From the NCBI GenBank assembly GCA_016705685.1, contig JADJLB010000010.1:464501-528500 (forward strand): a stretch of DNA of 64,000 bases, given 5' to 3'. Under the pieces are notes generated by a model. The model did not search any database. It saw only the letters and a list, made by a program, of their open reading frames with translations, and was not told the DNA's origin. This document shows positions 1 through 8,748 of the stretch, piece by piece. Each line of letters begins with the position of its first letter. Position 1 is the first letter of the stretch. The stretch comes from Propionivibrio sp. (GTDB lineage Bacteria > Pseudomonadota > Gammaproteobacteria > Burkholderiales > Rhodocyclaceae). A program made the translations under genes and the position numbers.

Positions 1-144
1 CGCTTGCCTGTCGACGATAATCGCGCCGTCGCAAATATCAGCGAGATGGCCGAGCAGCGACTCGGTCGCGACCTTGACCAGATGTTCGCCTTCGCTGGCA
101 ACCAGCGGTTTGGTAATGGATATTTCTGGCGAACGCGATGGCAT
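1..144 (-). CDS. PAS-domain regulator, N-terminus only (partial)
   Basis: The gene starts at 144 on the minus strand and runs off the left edge, so only 48 residues are visible. A purine-rich ribosome site (AAGGAAAGGAA) lies just before the ATG. The visible end, with HLADICDGAIIVDRQA, looks like the opening of a PAS sensor domain of the kind found at the front of sigma-54 activators or signalling kinases. The output domain is outside the window, so the class is inferred. The open frame continues upstream to about 418, so a longer protein cannot be excluded. Confidence 0.45.
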   Translation of the reverse strand, partial: MPSRSPEISITKPLVASEGEHLVKVATESLLGHLADICDGAIIVDRQA

Positions 145-605
145 GGTGCAAAGTTTCCTTTCCTTCTGTCGTATGTCAAGTGGAGTCGCCCACCTTGGCC
201 TTGTCTGCATGAGGATCCCGCGGCTCTTCGTCGGCCAAAAGCTCCGTTTCATGCTATCAGACCTTCCTGATGCTGCTCTCCAATCCAGTTCTCCAGAAAC
301 CGAACAGTCGATCTGTAGCCGAGAGTCGAGGCTACCCTTCTTGCTTTCGAATACCTCGATGATTAATCGCGAGTTCCGCACCGGCCGGTCCTCTCGCAGA
401 ATGCGCGTCTCCATCTGATCGCTCACTGAAGCATCCGGGTTGCGGGCAAGGCATCGGGAACGGTATGCACGAGGAGGAGCGTAGCCGATATTGCGAGGAC
501 AGACCAAGCCGGCAGGAAATTCACGAACTAGAGGTTCGCGGCTCTCGTGTGAACTGGATGCTCGGTCGATGTGCTGCTCAAACAAACAAGTACGTTGTCA
601 CAATT
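145..605. other. 461-base stretch with no recognisable gene
   Basis: This lies between the end of cimA and the start of the PAS regulator. On the minus strand an open frame from about 418 to 145 joins in frame to the regulator. Its peptide (beginning METRILREDRP) resembles no family I know and its composition is unconvincing. I see no clear hairpin with a T-run after cimA, no tRNA and no repeat. It probably holds the 3' end of the cimA transcript and the regulator's promoter. Confidence 0.4.
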
Positions 606-2189
606 TCACTTCGGACACTTGGCTTCTTCCAGTTTTAACAGCTTGTACTCGATGGAATCCACCAATGCTATCCAACTGGCTTCAATGATATCAGTGGAGA
701 CGCCGACTGTCGTCCACACGGCATCACCGTCGGTCGACTGCAGCAGAACGCGAACTTTGGCAGCAGTCGCATCCTTGCCGTTGATGACGCGCACCTTGTA
801 ATCCGTCAGGTGGACGTTTGAAAGTTCCGGGTAGAATTTGTCCAATGCCCTGCGCAAGGCACAATCAAGTGCATGAACCGGACCATCCCCTTCAGCAGCC
901 GTGATTTCATCCGTGCCATCCACTTTAACCTTGATGATGGCCGAAGAACCATACGCGCCATTGGTCGGCTGTTCGCCAATGATCTTGAAATGTTCGAGCT
1001 CAAAAAACGGTCGGTACTTGCCGAGTTGTTTACGTATGACAAGCTCAAACGTGCTTTCGGCACCCTCGAACTGATACCCCTCGTGTTCCATTTCCTTCAG
1101 GCGTTTGATGATGCTGTCGGTAACCGCATCGTCTTTGGAAATACTTGCATCCACTTCCCAAATCTTTTCGAGAATCATGCGTCGACCAGACACTTCACTC
1201 ATCAGAAATCGGCGCTGCCCACCCACCAGATCCGGGTCGATATGCTCAAAGGAATGGGCTGCCTTATTAACCCCGTCAATATGCATTCCGCCCTTATGGG
1301 CAAAAGCGCAGTTGCCGACAAAAGGGTCGCGTTCGTTCAGCGCAACGTTTGAAATTGCTGCAATGTGACGGGCTACACGGGTAATGTTCCGGTACTGGCC
1401 GTCCGGCAAACATTCGAATTCCCGTTTCACGCCGAGATTGGCGATGATTGTCGAAAGATTGGCATTGCCGCAACGTTCGCCAAACCCGATATATGTCCCC
1501 TGCACATGACGGGCTCCATTTTCAACTGCCATTACGCTGTTGGCCACCGCCATGCCGCAGTCATTGTGTGCGTGGATGCCTAATGGCACGGCGAACGAGG
1601 CCTCTACCGTCCGTACGATCTGAGCCACTTCGGAGGGAAAGGTTCCGCCATTGGTATCGCACAAGACCAGGGCATCGGCACCCCCCGCGACGGCAGCCCG
1701 CAGTGATTCAACGGCATATTCCGGGTTGTTCTTATAGCCATCGAAGAAATGTTCCGCATCGTATACCACTTCCTTGCCCCTGCCCTTGAAGAAGGCTACC
1801 GTGTCACTGATCATGTTCAGGTTTTCCTGCAGCGATGTGCGGATGATTTCAGTCACATGAAAATCCCAGCTTTTTCCGAATATGACGATGACCGGTGTAT
1901 CCGCCTGCAACAGGGACTGGACGTTGTCGTCGCTCTCCGCACTACAGTCGCGACGACGGGTGCTGCCAAAGGCAGCCAGTCTGGCGTGTTTCAGAACGAT
2001 GCCCTTTGCGCGCGCAAAAAACTCAAGATCCTTCGGATTCGATCCGGGATTGCCGGCCTCGATATAGTCCACGCCGTGATCATCGAGAAGTTCAAGGATT
2101 TTCAGTTTATCCTCCACCGAAAACGAAATTCCCTCGGCCTGGGCGCCATCGCGCAAAGTCGAATCCAATATCGATACCTTCATGCCCAT
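606..2189 (-). CDS. cimA: (R)-citramalate synthase, CimA/LeuA type
   Basis: Condenses acetyl-CoA with pyruvate to citramalate, the first step of a threonine-independent isoleucine route, in the cytoplasm. The 527-residue protein opens with the HMGL/LeuA signature LDSTLRDGAQ (residues 7-16). It carries the metal-binding HAHND motif near residue 210 and has a C-terminal LeuA-type regulatory domain from about 390 on. Length and motifs fit the CimA branch that is often annotated as a 2-isopropylmalate synthase relative. The chosen ATG follows AAGGA, with a second ATG two codons later. It lies downstream of rpoS on the same strand after a 176-base gap. Isopropylmalate or homocitrate synthase are less likely given the opening motif and overall length. 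Confidence 0.9.
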   Translation of the reverse strand: MGMKVSILDSTLRDGAQAEGISFSVEDKLKILELLDDHGVDYIEAGNPGSNPKDLEFFARAKGIVLKHARLAAFGSTRRRDCSAESDDNVQSLLQADTPVIVIFGKSWDFHVTEIIRTSLQENLNMISDTVAFFKGRGKEVVYDAEHFFDGYKNNPEYAVESLRAAVAGGADALVLCDTNGGTFPSEVAQIVRTVEASFAVPLGIHAHNDCGMAVANSVMAVENGARHVQGTYIGFGERCGNANLSTIIANLGVKREFECLPDGQYRNITRVARHIAAISNVALNERDPFVGNCAFAHKGGMHIDGVNKAAHSFEHIDPDLVGGQRRFLMSEVSGRRMILEKIWEVDASISKDDAVTDSIIKRLKEMEHEGYQFEGAESTFELVIRKQLGKYRPFFELEHFKIIGEQPTNGAYGSSAIIKVKVDGTDEITAAEGDGPVHALDCALRRALDKFYPELSNVHLTDYKVRVINGKDATAAKVRVLLQSTDGDAVWTTVGVSTDIIEASWIALVDSIEYKLLKLEEAKCPK

Positions 2190-2201
2190 TTCAACATCCT
2201 T

Positions 2202-2236
2202 GAATTTATGTATATCCGTCTGTCACCTGAATTCAA
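2202..2236 (-). promoter_or_regulatory. Possible sigma-70 promoter of cimA
   Basis: On the minus strand TTGAAT (2236-2231) and TATACA (2214-2209) are separated by 16 bases, which would start transcription near 2202, shortly before the cimA ribosome site. This is a visual match only; cimA could also be read from rpoS. Confidence 0.35.
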
Positions 2237-2365
2237 AATGGCGTAACGGCGGTTATTTTGTAACGTGAGCTACCCTGGGGTGTACTCAGGACTTTTTGTG
2301 AGGCCAATGCGCGCCAAATATCTTTGACAGCCAGTCGAAGCCACTTCGCTCTTGACAGACACGTT

Positions 2366-3328
2366 TTACAACAAGTTATCCCGTGTCATTCCTCCACGCT
2401 TTATGACACGACGAAGTTGATCAAGCGCTTCAATCTGGATTTGCCGTACACGCTCGCGGGTCAGGTTGAGGTCCGCGGCAACTTCCTCAAGCGTACTGAT
2501 TTCGCCCCCCCCCAAACCGTAGCGACGCTCAAGCACACGACGCTGTTTCTCAGGAAGATGCCCCACCCAATCATTCACCAGATTGCACACCTCATTGGCT
2601 TGTAGCATGCTTTCCGGGTTTCGCACGTTGTCGTCAGCGATGGCATCGGCTACGGTGTGGTTGGGATCGATTTCCAGTGGGGCGTCAAGCGAAGCAATAT
2701 GCTCGTTGAGTGCAAGCACCTTACGCACGTCTTCAACAGAGCGGTCGGTCAAATGGGCGATCTGATCCAGACGGACATCTTTGCCATTGGCCATTTCGAG
2801 GTGGCGAAGCGCGCGCAGCACCAACTTTATCTCTTTAACCACGTGAACCGGCAAGCGAATGGTGCGCGACTGGTTCATTATCGATCGTTCGATGCTCTGA
2901 CGAATCCACCAAGTGGCGTAAGTCGAGAAGCGGAATCCACGTTCGGGATCAAACTTTTCAATGGCGTGAATCAGGCCAAGATTGCCCTCTTCGATCAGGT
3001 CCAGCAGTGGCATGCCACGATTGAGGTAATGCTTGGCGATATTCACGACAAGGCGCAGGTTATGCTCGATCATCTTCTGCCGTGCATCAAACTCCCCCCG
3101 ATGCGCACGGCATGCCCAATCGAATTCCTCTTCAGGGGTGAATAGGGGCTTGGCGCCAATCTCGTTGAGGTAATGCTGGGTGACGTCGTTGAGCAGATCG
3201 ACTTCGGGTGCCGCAGGAAGAGAATCGTCTTCCGGTTCAGTCAGAAAGCGCTCGTCAACGGAACCCGCATCCTGCGGAATCTCGTCTTCAGCTAAGCCAG
3301 AATCGGCAACAGGCTTGCCAGGAATCAT
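2366..3328 (-). CDS. rpoS: RNA polymerase sigma factor RpoS
   Basis: Stationary-phase and general stress sigma factor. Of 320 residues, the conserved core begins at DVTQHYLNEIGA (region 1.2, about residue 48). Region 2 follows with DLIEEGNLGLIHAIEKF and YATWWIRQSIER, then region 3, then region 4 with the helix-turn-helix TRERVRQIQIEAL near the C-terminus. The sequence matches RpoS rather than RpoD or RpoH in length and in its short N-terminus. Its ATG overlaps the nlpD stop by one base (TAATG), so translation is probably coupled. In enterobacteria a major rpoS promoter lies inside nlpD; the same gene order here makes that plausible. Confidence 0.97.
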   Translation of the reverse strand: MIPGKPVADSGLAEDEIPQDAGSVDERFLTEPEDDSLPAAPEVDLLNDVTQHYLNEIGAKPLFTPEEEFDWACRAHRGEFDARQKMIEHNLRLVVNIAKHYLNRGMPLLDLIEEGNLGLIHAIEKFDPERGFRFSTYATWWIRQSIERSIMNQSRTIRLPVHVVKEIKLVLRALRHLEMANGKDVRLDQIAHLTDRSVEDVRKVLALNEHIASLDAPLEIDPNHTVADAIADDNVRNPESMLQANEVCNLVNDWVGHLPEKQRRVLERRYGLGGGEISTLEEVAADLNLTRERVRQIQIEALDQLRRVIKRGGMTRDNLL

Positions 3329-4254
3329 TATCGATGCGGAAGAAACTTGATCGGGTCAAGCGGCTTGCCCTTACTCCGAATTTCGAAGTGCAACTTGACC
3401 TGATCCGTGTCGGTATTGCCCATCTCGGCGATTTTCTGACCTTGAGTAACCATCTGGCCCTCCTTGACCAAAATCGACCGGTTATGACCATACACCGAGA
3501 CGTACGTTTTGTTGTGTTTGACGATCACGAGTTTCCCATAGCCCCGCAGAAAATTGGCGATAATGACCTTGCCATCTCCGGACGCAATCACCGGGTCGCC
3601 TGCATTGCCTGCGATATCGATCCCTTTGTTAGCCCCTTCGCTGAAGGTGCCGATAATCTTGCCGTTCGCTGGCCAGACCCAGGATATCTCATCAGCTGCC
3701 AGAGCAGCCTCGGCGGGCTTGACTTCAGGTTTTGCTTCCGGCGGCGTCTGAGCGACAATCGCTTCGGCCGGCTTGGTTTGGTTCTGATTTTGCGCTTGTG
3801 CAAGTGCCTGATCCGAGTAGGGTACTTTTCCGGCCTGCGGCTCCCGCTTCAACGATTCACTATTGCTATCTCGACGTTGGCTATCGGCCGACGTTTCACC
3901 GCCGATGGGCATGGAAACGACCACGTCGGAAGTTACCGGCACAGCCGAAGCCACAGAAGAATTCGCCGTCTGCGGTTTAATCTTCAGTACTTTTCCAACC
4001 TGAACGCTGTTCGGGTTGACGATGCCGTTCATGGCGATCAACTCGCGCGGATCCATGCCGTGTTCACGCGCAATGCTATACAGCGTGTCACCACTCTTGA
4101 CTACGTAGCTGTCTTTCGCCAACGAACCGGGCGACGCCTGACCGCCTCGCTCGAACACTGGCGCTGGAGATCGGCTGGCACATCCAGCCAGAACAAGCAG
4201 AGCGACGAGGACAATGGTCCGACTTGGCTTTTCGAAAGCACGCAAATTCTTCAT
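3328..4254 (-). CDS. nlpD: NlpD-like lipoprotein with LysM and degenerate M23 domain
   Basis: A 308-residue envelope lipoprotein with a lipobox ending at Cys25 (VLAGC), one LysM peptidoglycan-binding domain (about 48-92), a low-complexity Q/A/P/K-rich linker, and a C-terminal LytM/M23 fold (about 205-300). The zinc ligands of active M23 enzymes are replaced: the first His is Asn (NKGIDIA) and the HxH motif reads KLHFE. It should therefore be a non-catalytic activator, as E. coli NlpD is for amidase AmiC in cell separation. Its start overlaps the pcm stop by four bases (ATGA). It belongs to the surE-pcm-nlpD-rpoS operon. Confidence 0.93.
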   Translation of the reverse strand: MKNLRAFEKPSRTIVLVALLVLAGCASRSPAPVFERGGQASPGSLAKDSYVVKSGDTLYSIAREHGMDPRELIAMNGIVNPNSVQVGKVLKIKPQTANSSVASAVPVTSDVVVSMPIGGETSADSQRRDSNSESLKREPQAGKVPYSDQALAQAQNQNQTKPAEAIVAQTPPEAKPEVKPAEAALAADEISWVWPANGKIIGTFSEGANKGIDIAGNAGDPVIASGDGKVIIANFLRGYGKLVIVKHNKTYVSVYGHNRSILVKEGQMVTQGQKIAEMGNTDTDQVKLHFEIRSKGKPLDPIKFLPHR

Positions 4255-4907
4255 TCAAGTCCTGAGAGAAGTGGTACGAAACGAACGCCATCCAGAGGGG
4301 TTTCAATGTAACCCTCGGCACGGCGTTCAACAAGAAGAAGGTACTGTTCTCCCTGACCCACCGGTATCACCATTCTGCCACCAAGTGCGAGTTGCTGCAA
4401 AAGCGCCTGCGGAACACACGAGGCTGCCGCAGCAACAATGATGGTATCGAACGGGGCCGCTTCGGGAAGGCCGAATTGCCCATCGGCATATTTCAGTCGG
4501 ACCCTGAATTCTTGAATCGCACGCAAATTGAGTTTGGCCTTGGCCAACAACGGCTCAATTCGCTCGACGGCATAAACCTCCTTCGTCAATTGCGCCAGAA
4601 CGGCGGCCTGGTAACCACAGCCCGCTCCAACCTCCAGGGTTTTTCCCAATTCACGTCCTTCGCGCAGAACTTCAATCATCCTGGCCACGATAAAAGGCTG
4701 CGAGATCGTTTGTGAAAAACCAAGCGGCAACGCCGTATCTTCGTAGGCACGCGATGCCAGCGCCTCCTCGACGAATAGGTGACGCGGAACTGCCGCCAGC
4801 GCGGACAATACCCGTTCGTCACGAATCCCCTTTTCACGGAGCCGTGCGATCATTCGTGCGCGGGTCCGTTGTGATGTCATGCCGCTACCGGAATGCGTCT
4901 GGGTCAT
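4251..4907 (-). CDS. pcm: Protein-L-isoaspartate O-methyltransferase
   Basis: Repairs isomerised Asp/Asn residues in aged proteins by SAM-dependent methylation in the cytosol. The 218-residue protein shows the family's N-terminal region ([11 protein letters not shown], then GFSQTISQP) and SAM motif [10 protein letters not shown] at about residue 98. The first nine residues before [10 protein letters not shown] may be an extension, and a later ATG is a possible start. Four-base overlaps with surE upstream and nlpD downstream indicate translational coupling in a stationary-phase survival operon. Confidence 0.96.
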   Translation of the reverse strand: MTQTHSGSGMTSQRTRARMIARLREKGIRDERVLSALAAVPRHLFVEEALASRAYEDTALPLGFSQTISQPFIVARMIEVLREGRELGKTLEVGAGCGYQAAVLAQLTKEVYAVERIEPLLAKAKLNLRAIQEFRVRLKYADGQFGLPEAAPFDTIIVAAAASCVPQALLQQLALGGRMVIPVGQGEQYLLLVERRAEGYIETPLDGVRFVPLLSGLE

Positions 4908-5647
4908 TGTGCCAGCCAGCTCCGAATCAGCGGAAGTTGCGCGTTGTGCGTCAGGTCAATCTGCAATGGTGTGATCGAAACCTGGTGCTTGCTGACGGCC
5001 AAGAAATCTGTGCCCTCCCCGGCATCCTGAGCTTCACCGGCAGCGCCAACCCAATAAACCGTCTCGTTGCGCGGCGTCACCGTGCGCACTACCGCTTCGG
5101 CCTTGTGACGCTTGCCCAACCGTGTAACGACCCGGCCTTGCAATTGCGCGTAAGGCACGTCCGGCACATTGACATTGAGCAACAGGGGTTCGCGCATCTC
5201 CTGGCGCAAGATCATCTGTACCAGATCCAGCGCAACGCGTGCCGCCGTATCGAAATGCTCTCCGCCCTTATTGCATAACGAAACGGCCAACGACGGGACC
5301 CCAAGGAGGTAGCCCTCAGTGGCTGCCGCGACGGTTCCCGAGTAGATCGTGTCATCGCCCATGTTGGCGCCGTCGTTGATTCCCGAAACAACCATGTCCG
5401 GCAGTGTGTCAAGCATGCCGGTAACGGCCAGATGCACGCAATCGGTAGGCGTTCCATTGACATGATAAAAACCATTGGCCGAACGCTTGAGGGAAAGCGG
5501 GCGGTCAAGCGTCAAGGAATTGCTGGCGCCGCTACGGTCGCGTTCCGGCGCGACAACGGTGATGTCGGCCAACACCGACAAGGCTTGCGCTAGACTTTCG
5601 ATCCCCGGCGAAAAATAGCCATCGTCGTTACTCAGCAAGATTCGCAT
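4904..5647 (-). CDS. surE: 5'/3'-nucleotidase SurE
   Basis: Metal-dependent nucleoside monophosphate phosphatase of the survival operon. The 247 residues begin with the signature NDDG at positions 7-10 (metal-binding Asp8/Asp9). A conserved Ser region ([10 protein letters not shown]) and the [12 protein letters not shown] motif that completes the metal site follow. It is the first gene of the block surE-pcm-nlpD-rpoS. A strong intrinsic terminator ends only about 33 bases before its ATG, so either an independent small RNA lies upstream or surE is controlled by attenuation. Confidence 0.97.
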   Translation of the reverse strand: MRILLSNDDGYFSPGIESLAQALSVLADITVVAPERDRSGASNSLTLDRPLSLKRSANGFYHVNGTPTDCVHLAVTGMLDTLPDMVVSGINDGANMGDDTIYSGTVAAATEGYLLGVPSLAVSLCNKGGEHFDTAARVALDLVQMILRQEMREPLLLNVNVPDVPYAQLQGRVVTRLGKRHKAEAVVRTVTPRNETVYWVGAAGEAQDAGEGTDFLAVSKHQVSITPLQIDLTHNAQLPLIRSWLAQ

Positions 5648-5679
5648 ATCAACCCAAACAACAGTTGGACAGAAGAAAC

Positions 5680-5701
5680 AAAAAAACCGGCAAATTGCCG
5701 G
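5680..5701 (-). terminator. Rho-independent terminator just upstream of surE
   Basis: On the minus strand a near-perfect hairpin CCGGCAATTTGCCGG (5701-5687) is followed directly by seven T (5686-5680). It ends about 33 bases before the surE start and no protein gene precedes it. It must therefore terminate a non-coding RNA or act as an attenuator in the surE leader. Confidence 0.85.
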
Positions 5702-5780
5702 CTTCCGGATAATGGGAGTAGCGCCCCTATCTGACGACGTCTAGCGTTTCCCACCTGAAACCAAGTCGCCACCAATCAGT
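5680..5780 (-). ncRNA. Candidate ~100-nt small RNA or surE leader
   Basis: A perfect -10 box TATAAT lies at 5791-5786 on the minus strand, though with a poor -35, and predicts a start near 5780. The transcript would end at the terminator at 5680. Inside, GTTTC-AGGTGG-GAAAC forms a short hairpin and a second one can form around GGGG...CTCCC. No open frame is present. Part of it (GGTGGCGACTTGGTTTC) recalls the 5' end of tmRNA, but the length and 3' end do not fit. It also lacks the GGAAGGAAGCAGC motif of 4.5S RNA. I cannot assign it to a known family. Confidence 0.5.
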
Positions 5781-6047
5781 GCTAAATTATACGGGTATTC
5801 GCCTTCAAGTGTGATAGCAGACAGGAATACACTGTGCCGGACAAGGCCCGAAAGAAGCCATTATTGCGTTTTCATACTTAAGCGATGGAACCGGCTCCTG
5901 GAAACGCTGTCTCTTGAAGGGTCAACTTCATTTTAATTGTGCCGTCAGCGCCCTGACCTTGAATTTCTCCTCTGGCAAGCCAGCCGTTCGGTCGAAAATC
6001 ATGGTGTTCGGCCACTCACGCCTTATCACGTACTTCCGGAGAGCCCT
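5781..6047. other. Divergent intergenic region between the surE leader and bfr
   Basis: Holds the putative leader promoter (TATAAT at 5791-5786, minus) and presumably the promoter of the bacterioferritin genes on the plus strand. I see no convincing -35/-10 pair or Fur-box-like palindrome for the latter. The ribosome site CCGGAGAG lies before the ATG at 6048. Confidence 0.4.
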
Positions 6048-6533
6048 ATGAAGAGCGACAAGAAAATCATCGATATCCTGAATGGCCTACTGGCCGGGGA
6101 ATTGACCGCCATCGACCAATATCTGATCCATGGCGAAATGTACGCGGACATGGGCTTCACGCGCCTGTCGGAAAAGGCCCTGCACGAATCCAACCACGAA
6201 CTGCAGCATGCCCGGGCTCTGATCCAGCGCATACTTTTCCTGGAAGGCACTCCCAACCTGGCCAAGCGTGAAGCGCTGAAGATCGGGAAAACGGTTCCGG
6301 CCATGCTTGAGGCCGATCTTTCGGTCGAATACAAGGTTGTCGGCGAATTGAAGAAAGCCATGGCCGCCTGTGAAAAAGCGCAAGACTACGTAACGCGCGA
6401 TATGCTGGCCATTCAACTTGAAGACACCGAGATGGACCACGCCTACTATCTCGAAAAGCAGATTCGGCAAATCGAACTGGTCGGTCTGCAAAACTATCAA
6501 CAGAGCCAAATGGGCACCGGAAATCCGGCATAA
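6048..6533 (+). CDS. bfr: Bacterioferritin, ferroxidase-type subunit
   Basis: Iron-storage ferritin of 161 residues. I chose the ATG at 6048 (after CCGGAGAG) because it gives the usual MKSDKKIID start; a longer frame begins at 5937. The di-iron ferroxidase ligands are all visible: Glu18, Glu51, His54, Glu94, Glu128 and His131. The haem ligand Met52 is replaced by Leu. This is the reverse of the neighbouring gene, so the two probably form a mixed 24-mer, as in Neisseria and Magnetospirillum two-subunit bacterioferritins. It is co-transcribed with the second subunit 12 bases later. Confidence 0.94.
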   Translation: MKSDKKIIDILNGLLAGELTAIDQYLIHGEMYADMGFTRLSEKALHESNHELQHARALIQRILFLEGTPNLAKREALKIGKTVPAMLEADLSVEYKVVGELKKAMAACEKAQDYVTRDMLAIQLEDTEMDHAYYLEKQIRQIELVGLQNYQQSQMGTGNPA

Positions 6534-6545
6534 AGAGATGCGACG

Positions 6546-7028
6546 ATGAAAAGCGATAAACGAATCATAGACACCCTGAACAAGGTGCTGAAAAACGAAT
6601 TGACGTCGATCAATCAATATTTTTTGCATGCCCGCATGTTTCGCCACTGGGGCCTGGAAAAGCTTAACGACTACCAGTATGAGCAGTCCATTCGTGTCAT
6701 GAAGGAAGCGGACAAGCTGATTGATCGCGTTCTATTCCTTGAAGGCCTGCCCAACTTGCAGAATCTTGGCAAACTACTGATTGGCGAAAACGTCGTCGAA
6801 TGTCTGCAGTGCGATCTCAAATACGAGCGCGAGATCCAGCACCCGCAGCTGATCGAAAGCATCGCGCTGTGTGAGGCTCTGCAGGATTACGTCAGTCGCG
6901 ACCTCCTGGAAGACCTGCTGGAGCACTGCGAGGAAGCCGTCGACTGGCTGGAGACGCAGCACAGCCTGATCAGGGACATCACGCTACCGAACTATCTGCA
7001 GGCGCACATCGAGCCGGGTGGCGACTGA
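6546..7028 (+). CDS. bfr: Bacterioferritin, haem-binding subunit without ferroxidase site
   Basis: A 160-residue paralogue of the upstream bacterioferritin. The haem-axial Met52 is kept (RVMKEAD), but ferroxidase ligands are lost: Glu51 is Val, His54 is Glu, and the C-terminal ExxH is replaced by CEEAVDWLE. Glu18 and Glu94 remain. It should supply haem sites for electron transfer and iron release in a shell shared with the catalytic subunit. The start ATG follows AGAGATGCGACG 12 bases after the upstream stop. Confidence 0.93.
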   Translation: MKSDKRIIDTLNKVLKNELTSINQYFLHARMFRHWGLEKLNDYQYEQSIRVMKEADKLIDRVLFLEGLPNLQNLGKLLIGENVVECLQCDLKYEREIQHPQLIESIALCEALQDYVSRDLLEDLLEHCEEAVDWLETQHSLIRDITLPNYLQAHIEPGGD

Positions 7029-7093
7029 TAAGACCCGTACGACATCACCGCATCGTCCGCCACACTAACCTCTTGGCCATTGGAGATTGACCC

Positions 7094-7333
7094 GTGTACG
7101 TCTGCGTCTGCATGGCCGTTACCGACCGCCAGATTCATGCCGCCGCGCAGGAAGGCGCACGCTCGCTGAAAGATTTGCGGCGGCTGCTTGGCGTGACCAG
7201 TGAATGCGGCCATTGCGCCACGTATGCACGGCAGTGCCTGCAAGAAGCCAATGAGGCACTGCGTGAATCGCCGCGTGACGCGGGTCTCGAACCCAGACTC
7301 AAAACGACCAAGGCCCGCCGGCAGACGGCTTGA
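7094..7333 (+). CDS. bfd: Bacterioferritin-associated ferredoxin-like protein
   Basis: A 79-residue [2Fe-2S] protein starting at GTG (7094). Cys4, Cys6, Cys38 and Cys41 give the C-x-C-x31-C-x2-C pattern of the BFD-like domain. Bfd reduces the haem of bacterioferritin to release stored iron, which matches its place after the two subunits. The C-terminal ~20 residues (LKTTKARRQTA) are a basic tail beyond the domain. It is probably part of the same transcript. Confidence 0.9.
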   Translation: MYVCVCMAVTDRQIHAAAQEGARSLKDLRRLLGVTSECGHCATYARQCLQEANEALRESPRDAGLEPRLKTTKARRQTA

Positions 7334-7406
7334 GGCTATCCAAACCGAAGTGGGGCGCCAGTCCACGACGCATCGCGTTGAGCGATGGGGACGAACGGCC
7401 GCCTGA

Positions 7407-8705
7407 TCAACTCCTGGTGAACAACGCAATCGATTCAACGTGCGAGGTGTTGGGGAACATATTGATCACACCGGCGCCTCGCAGTCGGTACCCCTGCCGG
7501 CCAACAAGAATCGTCGCATCGCGCGCCAGCGTCGCCGGGTTGCATGAAACATAAACGATTTGGCCGGGCCCGTTCTCACCGATGGCGCTCACCAGCGCCG
7601 CCGCCCCTTCGCGAGGCGGGTCGATCAGCATCCTGTCGAAGTGCCCCAATGCGCCTAGCGTTTCCGGGGTGGCCGAAAAGAGATCGGCCACAGCATACTC
7701 GACCTGCCGTTCCAGGCCGTTTGCCACGGCATTCTCCGCAGCTCGGCGGACCAGATCGGCACTTCCCTCGACGCCCAGGACATAGGCCCCGGAGCGCCCC
7801 AAGGGCAGACTGAAGTTCCCCAGGCCACAGAACATATCGGCAATCCGCTCGCCCGGTTGCGGGTCGAGCAAGGCCAGCGCGCGACGGACCAGAACCCGAT
7901 TGATGCCATGATTGACTTGCGTAAACTCAGTGGGCGAGAAGCAGTGCTCGATGTCGAAGTCCGGCAAGCAGTAGGAAAGCTGCGGACCCTCCAGCGGGTA
8001 GAAGCGATACGCGCTGGCCGGTCCTTTTGGTTGCAAATAGAACACGACCTTGTGCCGATCGGCAAACGCCCGCAGTAGAACTTCGTCAGCCGTGGTGAGC
8101 GGCGCAAGAATCCGCAGCACCAGCGCGGTCATCGACTCGCCTACGGCCACCTCGATCTGCGGCATGGCATGCTTGATCGACAACGCGAAAACCAGCTCGC
8201 GCAAGGGCAGCAACAGCGCAGAGACATGCGGCGGCAGTACCTCGCACTGGCGCATGTCGGCCACAAAGCTGCTCTTGCGCTCATGAAAGCCGATCAGCAC
8301 GCCGCCTTTTTTCACCACCAGCCGCGCCGACAGCCGCGCCCGCTGACGATACCCCCACGGCATGCCGTGTATCGGTGGATAGAGCAGCTCGGCCTTTACC
8401 CGACCGAGATGCCACAGATTGGTTTCGAGCACGCGCTGTTTGGCGGCAAGCTGCGCGGCGGAGTCGAGATGCTGCATGCTGCAACCGCCGCAAACGCCGA
8501 AATGGGGACATCTCGGCTCGATGCGATCCGATGAGGCCTTCACAAGGCGTACAATGCGCGCCACTTCAAAGCTCGGCTTCTTGCGAAAGCTGACATATTC
8601 AACCCGCTCGCCAGGCAAGGCGCCTTCGACAAAAATCGTCTTGCCATCGAGCCGCGTTATTCCGCGTCCCTCGTGGTCCAGCGATTCAATCGTTCCGGTC
8701 GGCAT
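7407..8705 (-). CDS. rlmD: 23S rRNA (uracil(1939)-C(5))-methyltransferase
   Basis: Methylates U1939 of 23S rRNA using SAM. Start chosen at 8705 ([15 protein letters not shown]), the usual TRAM-domain opening; the frame continues 54 codons upstream without family sequence. Of 432 residues, the order is TRAM (1-60), an iron-sulphur cysteine set ([10 protein letters not shown] plus a later Cys), and a Rossmann domain with [13 protein letters not shown] and DPPREGA. The catalytic [10 protein letters not shown] follows. The neighbouring mnmD is also an RNA methyltransferase. Confidence 0.95.
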   Translation of the reverse strand: MPTGTIESLDHEGRGITRLDGKTIFVEGALPGERVEYVSFRKKPSFEVARIVRLVKASSDRIEPRCPHFGVCGGCSMQHLDSAAQLAAKQRVLETNLWHLGRVKAELLYPPIHGMPWGYRQRARLSARLVVKKGGVLIGFHERKSSFVADMRQCEVLPPHVSALLLPLRELVFALSIKHAMPQIEVAVGESMTALVLRILAPLTTADEVLLRAFADRHKVVFYLQPKGPASAYRFYPLEGPQLSYCLPDFDIEHCFSPTEFTQVNHGINRVLVRRALALLDPQPGERIADMFCGLGNFSLPLGRSGAYVLGVEGSADLVRRAAENAVANGLERQVEYAVADLFSATPETLGALGHFDRMLIDPPREGAAALVSAIGENGPGQIVYVSCNPATLARDATILVGRQGYRLRGAGVINMFPNTSHVESIALFTRS

Positions 8706-8748
8706 CAAGACATTCCAGTAAAAAACGCGCCATTTTAGCCGTCTACGG

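Noticed and set aside
4-418. Two overlapping plus-strand frames at the left edge
   Set aside because: They lie opposite the regulator start or in the gap, have no ribosome site and show no family sequence.
873-1352. Plus-strand frames opposite cimA
   Set aside because: Shadows of a strongly conserved gene on the other strand.
5680-5780. tmRNA or 4.5S RNA
   Set aside because: The partial likeness to the tmRNA 5' end is short; the length (~100 nt), lack of a tag frame and lack of a tRNA-like 3' end exclude tmRNA, and the 4.5S GGAAG motif is absent.
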